This document shows, one piece after another, positions 5,862 to 10,786 of a stretch of 10,786 bases of DNA. A program made the translations under genes and the position numbers. Every line of letters begins with the position of its first letter. The stretch's first letter is position 1. Source of the stretch: Rubrobacter sp. (lineage in GTDB: Bacteria; Actinomycetota; Rubrobacteria; Rubrobacterales; Rubrobacteraceae); assembly GCA_013817025.1 (NCBI GenBank), contig JACDDK010000019.1:1-10786 (forward strand). Direction: 5' to 3'. The notes under the pieces are model-generated. The model made no database searches, was not told the DNA's origin, and saw nothing but the letters and a program-made list of their open reading frames with translations.

Positions 5862-6412
5862 GCCTGAACGTCTCCGGTTCCTTGCGCGAGATAGAACGAT
5901 ACATCAAGACCGTCCCGGATTTCCCCCGAGCCGGCATTTCCTTCAAGGACATCACACCCCTAATTGAATCCGGCCAAGCTCTCCACGCCGCCGTCGACGC
6001 CCTCGCCAAAGCGGTCGAGTCCGTCGAGTTCGACCGCATCATCTCCGCCGAAGCCCGAGGCTTCGTCCTCGGCACCGCCCTCGCCTACCGGACCCGTAAG
6101 GGTCTGATCCTCGCCCGCAAACCAAACAAGCTCCCCCGAGCCCGTATCTCCGCTACCTACGACCTCGAATACGGCACCGACGTCCTCGAAGTCCACGCCG
6201 ACGCCATCCCGCCCGGCTCCCGAATCCTCGTCACCGACGACCTGCTAGCCACCGGTGGCACCGCCCGAGCCATGTGCGAACTAGTCGAAAAAGCCGGTGG
6301 AACAGTAGCCTGCGCCGCCTTCCTTATAGAACTTAGCTATCTGGAAGGTCGCCAACGCCTGGCACCCTACCCGGTCGTCTCACTCCTCGACTACAACGAC
6401 CCAAATGCCTGA
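5858..6412 (+). CDS. apt: Adenine phosphoribosyltransferase
   Basis: Makes AMP from adenine and PRPP (purine salvage). The protein has 184 residues. Recognisable parts are YIKTVPDFPRAGISFKDITP (15-34), the family N-terminus; AEARGFVLG (64-72); the flexible active-site loop around RKPNKLPR (87-94) and YDLEYGTD (101-108); and the PRPP-binding loop VTDDLLATGGTA (125-136). Everything expected for an active enzyme is present. GTG 5858 overlaps the ftsR stop, and there is no separate ribosome-binding site, so translation is probably coupled. In many Gram-positives apt is next to relA; here a recombinase gene follows, overlapping by 8 bases. Confidence 0.95.
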   Translation: MSLNVSGSLREIERYIKTVPDFPRAGISFKDITPLIESGQALHAAVDALAKAVESVEFDRIISAEARGFVLGTALAYRTRKGLILARKPNKLPRARISATYDLEYGTDVLEVHADAIPPGSRILVTDDLLATGGTARAMCELVEKAGGTVACAAFLIELSYLEGRQRLAPYPVVSLLDYNDPNA

Positions 6413-7352
6413 CAACACCCCCGCGAAAACCGAAAACCCTACTGTCGAAACCACCAGCACGACCAACCGTCTCATCGCCCTTTACCTCCGCACCCTGACT
6501 AGCCCCCAGACCATTAAAACGTATAATACAGAAACACGTATGTTCGTGGGTTATCTACGCGAGGAGTTGGGGAAGAGGTTGGAGGAGACGACTGTGGAGG
6601 ATGTCTCACTGTACAGGGAACACTTGCTGAAAGTCTACGCGAGGGCCACGGCGGCCAAGAAACTCGCGGTGCTACGAAGGTTCTTGATCTTCACTTTCAT
6701 GTCCGGCGTTACGACCGTCAACCCGGAGGCGCTGCGGTTCTTCGCCAAGAGCCCCAAAGTGACGCAGGACTCCGCATATAACGTGCTCACCGAGGACGAG
6801 CTAACCCGGATGCTATCCGCAGCGAAGGCGAAGAGTCACAGGGACTATGCCGTGATAGCCGTGATGGCCGGATGCGGCTTGCGTGAAGCGGAGCTGGTCG
6901 GCATTAAAATAGGCGACTTTCAACAGGCCGCCGGAGACCACATCTTCCTAAGAGTCCTCGGTAAGGGAGACAAGACCCGAAACGTTCCCGTCTCCCCGCA
7001 ACTCTGGGAGTTGGTCCAGCGCTACGTACTCTCCACAGGCCGAGGCTTCACCTCGCACGCCGACGCCCGCAAACCACTCTTCACGTCTCGTGAGGGTGAC
7101 AGCAAACCCCTAACGACGCGCTCGATCCGCTACATAGTCAAAAAACACGTCAGTGCCGCCAACATCACAAAGGCCATATCGCCGCACTCCATCCGCCACA
7201 CCGTAGGCACCAACATGGCCGTCAACGAAGCGCCACTCCTGATCATCCAGCAGTTCCTCGGCCACTCGGACCCTAAAACAACCATGCGCTACATCCGCCG
7301 CGCCGAAGAGATCTCCAACAAAGCATATCAATATAATACATTACCCCTGTAA
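6405..7352 (+). CDS. Tyrosine recombinase, XerC/XerD type
   Basis: A 315-residue site-specific recombinase. The N-terminal SAM-like core-binding domain (about 20-110) contains IALYLRTLTSPQTIKTYNTE. The catalytic domain has all six residues: Arg160 (CGLREAEL), Lys187 (GKGDKTR), His261 and Arg264 (HSIRHTVGT), His287 (LGHSDPKTT) and the nucleophile Tyr296 (MRYIRR). It should therefore cut and rejoin DNA. Family members include XerC/XerD for chromosome-dimer resolution, phage integrases and transposon recombinases; sequence alone does not separate these. Its place as the last gene of a regulatory and salvage operon, in 8-base overlap with apt, argues for a resident gene rather than a freshly inserted element. 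I found no attachment site or excisionase. Codon choice changes inside the gene, and the last 15 codons are AT-rich. Confidence 0.9.
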   Translation: MPDNTPAKTENPTVETTSTTNRLIALYLRTLTSPQTIKTYNTETRMFVGYLREELGKRLEETTVEDVSLYREHLLKVYARATAAKKLAVLRRFLIFTFMSGVTTVNPEALRFFAKSPKVTQDSAYNVLTEDELTRMLSAAKAKSHRDYAVIAVMAGCGLREAELVGIKIGDFQQAAGDHIFLRVLGKGDKTRNVPVSPQLWELVQRYVLSTGRGFTSHADARKPLFTSREGDSKPLTTRSIRYIVKKHVSAANITKAISPHSIRHTVGTNMAVNEAPLLIIQQFLGHSDPKTTMRYIRRAEEISNKAYQYNTLPL

Positions 7353-7359
7353 AGCACCC

Positions 7360-7387
7360 AAGGGTCGGCTATCAATAGCCGACCCTT
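7360..7387. terminator. Perfect 12-bp stem-loop between convergent genes
   Basis: AAGGGTCGGCTA (7360-7371) pairs fully with TAGCCGACCCTT (7376-7387) around a TCAA loop. It lies 8 bases after the recombinase stop and 15 bases past the stop of the opposite-strand gene, so it can serve both. Neither strand has a T-tract, as is frequent for actinobacterial terminators. Confidence 0.75.
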
Positions 7388-7402
7388 CAATAGAGCTTGC
7401 TT

Positions 7403-7924
7403 CTAGTTAGCGTAACAACCGGTGGTCTGGGACACAGGGTATTCCACCGGGCATCCGCCATCCGACATAGCTGGCACGGGACCCGAGGTTGGGCCACCGG
7501 CTTCCATCAAGTCACCTGAGTCGCCGCTTCCTGCGCCGTCGTCGTACTGGTTTGCAGCGCCGGTTTCGTCTTCGTATTGATCGTTGGCACTTGCAGACCG
7601 GGAAGAAGAATCACCGGCGCTGGACCCGCCAGCCGAGCCAGAGGGGGATATTTCCACGTCACTAGAGGAGTTTCCGTCCTCGGAGGATTCAGAAGTACCG
7701 TCGTCCTCGACCGTCGCGGACGAGGTACGGTCTTTAGTAGAGACTTCGGCTTCCTGCGCCTCGGCGTTAGCTGCTCGCGACACTTCTATGATACCCGTGT
7801 CGTCACCACCAACCACATAGCTCCAGCCCACGCGGGCTGTAAACCCGCAAGCCAGAATCAGGACGATAATTCCCACCTTGATCGGCAAGCTTACCTCAGC
7901 CAACTTACACTCCCGACTAAACAT
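7403..7924 (-). CDS. Unrecognised membrane-anchored or lipoprotein-like protein with acidic Ser/Gly-rich region
   Basis: I do not recognise a family. From ATG 7924 the protein has 173 residues. A basic start is followed by one hydrophobic segment, LPIKVGIIVLILACGFTARVG (about 13-33). Residues 40-150 are low-complexity and rich in Ser, Asp, Glu, Gly and Ala, almost without hydrophobics. A small C-terminal module, CPVEYPVSQTTGCY, has Cys158 and Cys170, which could form a disulfide outside the cell. The ILAC-G run at 23-27 resembles a lipobox but has Leu at the -2 position, so a lipid anchor at Cys26 is only possible. The layout (anchor, stalk, small head) suggests an envelope protein. A TTG at 7933 is an alternative start; ATG 7924 is preferred because GAAG sits 9 bases before it. 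It has its own promoter and faces the recombinase gene. Confidence 0.65.
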   Translation of the reverse strand: MFSRECKLAEVSLPIKVGIIVLILACGFTARVGWSYVVGGDDTGIIEVSRAANAEAQEAEVSTKDRTSSATVEDDGTSESSEDGNSSSDVEISPSGSAGGSSAGDSSSRSASANDQYEDETGAANQYDDGAGSGDSGDLMEAGGPTSGPVPAMSDGGCPVEYPVSQTTGCYAN

Positions 7925-7950
7925 TTTGAGCAACTTCGTTGTTAAGGAAT

Positions 7951-7980
7951 ATTATAGGAGCCGAGTTGGACGTTAGTCAA
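7951..7980 (-). promoter_or_regulatory. Consensus-like housekeeping sigma promoter for the envelope protein gene
   Basis: On the - strand TTGACT (7980-7975), an 18-base spacer and TATAAT (7956-7951) precede the gene. The -10 is perfect and the -35 has five of six consensus bases. Transcription should start near 7944, leaving a leader of about 20 bases before ATG 7924. It is the closest match to a classical promoter in the window. Confidence 0.75.
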
Positions 7981-8113
7981 AGGAATAACCAATCTATACT
8001 TACCTTTAACTACATGTTCAGCCAACGATCTAACGCATCACAACATATGGAAGCGTTTTAACAGGCGCTGGCAGCTTGGCGACGGTATATGCCGCCAAAT
8101 CTTGAGAGCGTCA
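7981..8113. other. Gene-free AT-richer spacer
   Basis: Together with the promoter region this makes about 200 bases (7934-8135) without a gene. It is visibly richer in A and T than its surroundings. I see no ORF, RNA gene or strong hairpin in it, only the 3' flank of the reductase gene and upstream DNA of the promoter. Confidence 0.5.
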
Positions 8114-8151
8114 CATCAGTTTCCGAGAATTGTACTTATCGGAAACTGATG
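8114..8151. repeat. Perfect 12-bp inverted repeat spanning the end of the reductase gene
   Basis: CATCAGTTTCCG (8114-8125) is the exact reverse complement of CGGAAACTGATG (8140-8151), with a 14-base loop. The reductase stop codon (8136-8138) is in the loop, and one arm encodes its last residues. There is no T-tract. A terminator for the - strand operon is the simplest reading. Confidence 0.6.
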
Positions 8152-8891
8152 CTTGACTGATGCTTTTCGCAGGGTATTTCGTATCTTAGGAGGAGTTCGT
8201 CTTGTATGGCGTAGACAGTTCGTAGTTTTGCGTTCTTCGGGGTGTTTAGACGCGGGCCGTTCAGGATACCGGGTGTTTGGTTGGAGCGGGTGCCAAGTAG
8301 GGTTGGCGCGAGGGTTAGGAAGAGTTCGTTCACCAGGTTATCTTCGAAGAGTTGGTGGTTGAGAGTCGGGCCGCCCTCGACGAGGAGGTTTTGTATACCG
8401 AAACGCTTCTTGAGTAGCTTGAGTGGCTGAATCATCTCGAATTTCTCTTCTTTGGATGTGACAGGGGTCTTGACTATGTGGCACGCGAGGTCGTGGCGTT
8501 CTATCGCGCCGTCTTCCGGGACGAGCAGGATCGTGGTCTCCGGAGACGACCCTAGGAGGTTGTTCTCTGGAATATCGCCTGTTCTGGTGGGGATTACGAG
8601 CCAGGGCTGGGCGGGTTGGCCGCGGGCCCTTCGGGCCTTCGAGAGATGTTGTGGCGTGAGAACGGAGTATTTTTCGGCTCTCAGAGTACCGGCCCCGACC
8701 ATAATAGCATCCACCGAGGCTCTCAAAGTGTTCATGACCCGGCGATCCAGATCGCTGCCTATCTTAGAGGAGATCCCGGCCTCGGATGTTCCGCCGTCCA
8801 GGGAGCAGACCATATTTATCATTACGAACGGCAACTCGGCGTCGAAAGGCTCGCGTCGTTCGGTGTGTATGTCGGCGTAGAGTTCGTCCAC
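8136..8891 (-). CDS. RibD C-terminal-domain reductase (pyrimidine reductase family)
   Basis: From the nearest canonical start (GTG 8891) the protein has 251 residues. It matches the stand-alone RibD C-terminal domain family, a dihydrofolate-reductase-like NADPH-dependent fold: PFVMINMVCSLDGG (21-34), LRASVDAIMVGAGTLRAEKY (56-75) and LLVEGGPTLNHQLFEDNLVNEL (173-194). The bifunctional RibD deaminase domain is absent. Such proteins may reduce the ribosylamino-pyrimidine of riboflavin synthesis or an unrelated substrate, and the substrate cannot be read here. The frame is open upstream of the GTG with family-like residues (VRLYPTTDTGVPVDELY), and AGGAAG stands 4 bases before an in-frame ATC at 8948. 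The true protein may therefore be about 270 residues from an AUC start. It follows hflX closely on the same strand. Confidence 0.8.
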   Translation of the reverse strand: MDELYADIHTERREPFDAELPFVMINMVCSLDGGTSEAGISSKIGSDLDRRVMNTLRASVDAIMVGAGTLRAEKYSVLTPQHLSKARRARGQPAQPWLVIPTRTGDIPENNLLGSSPETTILLVPEDGAIERHDLACHIVKTPVTSKEEKFEMIQPLKLLKKRFGIQNLLVEGGPTLNHQLFEDNLVNELFLTLAPTLLGTRSNQTPGILNGPRLNTPKNAKLRTVYAIQDELLLRYEIPCEKHQSSISFR

Positions 8892-8952
8892 CGGAACGCC
8901 GGTGTCGGTCGTTGGATACAGTCTAACGGCCCTCGGCTCGGCTCCGATGGTA

Positions 8953-8958
8953 CTTCCT
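8953..8958 (-). promoter_or_regulatory. Ribosome-binding site without a canonical start codon
   Basis: On the - strand AGGAAG (8958-8953) follows the hflX stop directly. Four bases later comes ATC (8948-8946), in frame with the reductase. GTG 8891 has no such site before it. Confidence 0.5.
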
Positions 8959-10272
8959 CTAGCCTTTGGGGACAGTCGAATCGATGGCGTATTTTTCGTA
9001 GCGGCTTGCGAGGCTTATCGGAAGCGTGACGTCCAGGATCACGCCGTCTTCGTTGTTACTGGTAGAGTGAATCTCCGCTATGCCGTATAGTTTGCCGACG
9101 ACCGCGTAGTCTGAGTGCGGAACTCGCAGGTCAAGCCTAGTTCTGGAACGCGAGATCTCGTGCTGTATGCGGTCCCGTAATGCGCTGGTGTCACTAAGAG
9201 CGCTAATCCTAACGGCTTTTGAATAACTATTATCCAAATCGCCCAGCTTCTCGGGTTCGACGAGGTCCATTTTATTAAGACACAATACGTACCCGGAAGC
9301 CGCGCCTCGGTCATCCCCGGACATTGGAGACTCGTCGGGTAGAATATCCCTCAAGGTTTCTAGGACGGTCGAGATCTGGATATTTAACTCCTCGCTCGAA
9401 GCGTCGGCGCACACGACGACCACGTCCGCTTCCGCGGCGGCCTCCAGGGTGCTTGCGAACGAATGCACGAGTTGCGTCGGCAGCTTCTGGATGAAACCCA
9501 CGGTATCCGTAACGACAAAGTCCGGTCGAGATTCCGAGTTGTCGGCGCCATCTTGATCATTTTCGTGAGCGCCGCCACCCTCCACCAGCCTAGTGGTTGT
9601 CTCAAGGGTCTCGAACAGACGGTCCCTGGTCGAACGGCCCGCGCCGCTCAGAGAGTTCAGGATTGTGGTCTTACCTGCGTTTGTATAGCCGACGAGAGCC
9701 ACCGAAGGCGGCCCGAGACCTTCCCTGCGTCGTCGGCCTCGGACTTCCCGCGCCGATTTCTCCTCCTGCAGGCGATGGTTCAAAGCGGAGATTCTATCCC
9801 GTATCACACGCCGGTCGTACTCCAGCTTCTGCTCTCCCGGTCCTCGCGTGGTATCACCGCCACCACCCAGCCGGCTCAGTGCTTCGCTTCCACCCTTTAC
9901 CCTGGGCAACCTATACTCCAAGTTCGCAAGCTCGACCTCAAGACGGCTCGCTGCGTCCCTCGCATGAGATTCGAAGATGCGGATGATCAAAGCGGTCCTA
10001 TCCAACACCGGCTTGCCCGCAGCTCTTTCGAGCACTCTAGCCGTCGAAGCCGTCAGCTCGTCGTCGGTTACCACCACGTCCGCCCCGGTTTCCTCGACTA
10101 ACGAGGCCAACTCCTCACGCTTCCCCTTACCAACGTATCCAGACCCATCCCGCCGAGCTTGCTCCAGACGCCCCACAGTCTTGTATCCAAGCGTCTCGAC
10201 CAGACGCCCAAGCTCGGCCATCTGACGGTTCTCGCCAGCCCCCACCAACAACGCCTTCAGCGAATCCGTCAT
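8959..10272 (-). CDS. hflX: GTPase HflX
   Basis: Ribosome-associated GTPase that splits or rescues stalled 70S ribosomes under stress and binds the 50S subunit. It is 437 residues long. The N-terminal HflX domain (1-185) includes DRTALIIRIFESHA (91-104), a long charged coiled-coil region, and the glycine-rich GGGGDTTRGPGEQKLEYDRR (136-155) typical of the family. The G domain has GYTNAGKTT (195-203), the ETLETTTR switch I region (221-228), DTVGF (256-260) and NKMD (333-336). An acidic insertion, EGGGAHENDQDGADNSESRP (231-250), lies between switch I and the DTVGF strand, and a second acidic loop precedes the NKMD strand. ATG 10272 overlaps the miaA stop (ATGA), the usual miaA-hflX neighbourhood, while an extended -10 in front allows separate leaderless transcription. 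Confidence 0.95.
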   Translation of the reverse strand: MTDSLKALLVGAGENRQMAELGRLVETLGYKTVGRLEQARRDGSGYVGKGKREELASLVEETGADVVVTDDELTASTARVLERAAGKPVLDRTALIIRIFESHARDAASRLEVELANLEYRLPRVKGGSEALSRLGGGGDTTRGPGEQKLEYDRRVIRDRISALNHRLQEEKSAREVRGRRRREGLGPPSVALVGYTNAGKTTILNSLSGAGRSTRDRLFETLETTTRLVEGGGAHENDQDGADNSESRPDFVVTDTVGFIQKLPTQLVHSFASTLEAAAEADVVVVCADASSEELNIQISTVLETLRDILPDESPMSGDDRGAASGYVLCLNKMDLVEPEKLGDLDNSYSKAVRISALSDTSALRDRIQHEISRSRTRLDLRVPHSDYAVVGKLYGIAEIHSTSNNEDGVILDVTLPISLASRYEKYAIDSTVPKG

Positions 10273-10786
10273 GCACCTACTATATCACGCATGTAATTCT
10301 TGATGTTATTCGATACGGGTTCGTGTATCACCCGGACTTCAGCTTGAGTGGAGAGCTTGTCCGCCAGTTTATCGAACCATTGGATCTGCCGTTTCGCTAG
10401 TGTCCGTGTGCGTTGGGAGATTCTTTCCCCGGCTTCGTGCAGGCTCGAGGATCCATCCAGAGCTTGGTTTATCTCTTGGAATCCGATGGCACTTCGCACT
10501 TGGTACGTTACCTTGAAACCTTTCTGGGAACTCTCTCTAAGTTTCGCAACCTCCTCGACTCCCAGGTCCAGGATACGCCTGGTCCTACGTTCGATGGCGT
10601 CTGCGAGAACCTCTTTTGGCGGACGCAGATATACGATGTTCACGTCGAACCGTAGTCGACCATCCCAGATAGAACCCCTGCGCGGAGCGTCCGCGAGGTC
10701 CAGCTCGATCTCCCTGACTGCTCGGCGCGGATTGATTTCGAGATACTCGGCTTCCTCAACCATCTCCCGCGCCCTATTTCTAAGTT
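10269..10786 (-). CDS. miaA: tRNA dimethylallyltransferase (MiaA), C-terminal part
   Basis: MiaA adds a dimethylallyl group to A37 of tRNAs that read codons starting with U. The 5' part, with the P-loop and the substrate-binding Asp, lies beyond the window end; 172 codons are visible. Diagnostic pieces are LEINPRRAVREIEL (family: NPRRVxRALE), IVYLRPPKEVLADAIERRTRRILDLGVEEVAKL (the alpha-helical region after the prenyl-acceptor domain), VRSAIGFQEI (family: xxAIGYKEl) and RTRTLAKRQIQWFDKL (family: RtrxYAKRQxTWFR). The frame stays open to the window edge, so the internal ATG at 10763 is not the true start. The last codons (DIVGA) overlap the candidate hflX promoter, and TGA overlaps the hflX ATG. 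Confidence 0.93.
   Translation of the reverse strand, partial: LRNRAREMVEEAEYLEINPRRAVREIELDLADAPRRGSIWDGRLRFDVNIVYLRPPKEVLADAIERRTRRILDLGVEEVAKLRESSQKGFKVTYQVRSAIGFQEINQALDGSSSLHEAGERISQRTRTLAKRQIQWFDKLADKLSTQAEVRVIHEPVSNNIKNYMRDIVGA
10279..10287 (-). promoter_or_regulatory. Candidate extended -10 element for leaderless hflX
   Basis: On the - strand TGATATAGT (10287-10279) is an extended -10 (TGn-TATAGT). Exactly 6 bases separate it from ATG 10272, so +1 would fall on the start codon. It lies inside the last codons of miaA, which would let hflX be expressed alone. No -35 is evident, which an extended -10 may not need. Confidence 0.45.

Noticed and set aside
6522..6527. Perfect TATAAT on the + strand inside the recombinase gene
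   Set aside because: It encodes part of the conserved IKTYNTE region, has no matching -35 and no gene start downstream.
7332..7337. Second TATAAT near the 3' end of the recombinase gene
   Set aside because: It points straight into the terminator, with no gene on that strand downstream; AT-rich codons explain it.
7934..8135. Checked for a toxin-antitoxin pair, attachment site or insertion-sequence remnant
   Set aside because: There is no open frame of useful length and no target-site duplication; only a promoter and one inverted repeat.
8135..9023. CTTATCGGAA present at 8135-8144 and 9014-9023, near the ends of the reductase and hflX genes
   Set aside because: A 10-base match is expected by chance in a window this size, and both copies are coding.
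9463..10101. Open frame of 212 codons on the + strand opposite hflX, and a neighbouring one at 9597-9986
   Set aside because: Antisense to a well-conserved GTPase, with no ribosome-binding site and no recognisable domain.

Overview
The window looks like chromosomal housekeeping DNA from a GC-rich actinobacterium, most likely of the class Rubrobacteria. I base this on GC-rich coding, frequent GTG and TTG starts, the order rluB-aroA-cmk-plsC-der, a GarA/OdhI-type FHA gene followed by an FtsR (Rv1828-type) MerR gene, and a short RsiG homologue with only one c-di-GMP-binding signature, the form described from Rubrobacter. This placement comes from gene content, not from a database search.

Region 1 (1-4153, + strand) is a tightly packed run: the tail of an RluB/RsuA-family pseudouridine synthase, aroA (EPSP synthase), cmk (CMP kinase), plsC (lysophosphatidate acyltransferase) and der (double GTPase for ribosome assembly). 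Several genes overlap by 4-8 bases. A near-leaderless promoter is possible just before cmk.

Region 2 (4154-7387, + strand) begins with a 206-base spacer that ends in a candidate leaderless promoter. It continues with rsiG (c-di-GMP-dependent anti-sigma candidate), a zinc-ribbon plus FHA protein like GarA, an FtsR-like MerR regulator, apt (adenine phosphoribosyltransferase) and a complete tyrosine recombinase. Four of the five genes are linked by overlaps of 4-8 bases; only the GarA-ftsR gap (66 bases) is larger. The unit therefore joins second-messenger, phosphothreonine and cell-division regulators to a purine-salvage enzyme and a recombinase. A perfect 12-bp stem-loop closes it.

Region 3 (7403-7980, - strand) holds an unrecognised single-pass membrane or lipoprotein with a long Ser/Asp/Glu/Gly-rich stretch and a small two-cysteine tail. 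It has its own consensus-like promoter. About 200 bases without a gene follow.

Region 4 (8136-10786, - strand) reads right to left: miaA (its 5' part lies beyond the window), hflX and a stand-alone RibD C-terminal-domain reductase. The reductase gene may start at an AUC codon, because a good ribosome-binding site and conserved-looking N-terminal residues precede the only canonical start.

I found no tRNA, rRNA, CRISPR array or insertion sequence. The points most worth a second look are the single-motif RsiG in a GarA-FtsR operon, the possible AUC start, three -10 elements placed 6-8 bases before start codons, and a sharp change in synonymous codon choice inside aroA, repeated more weakly in the recombinase gene.
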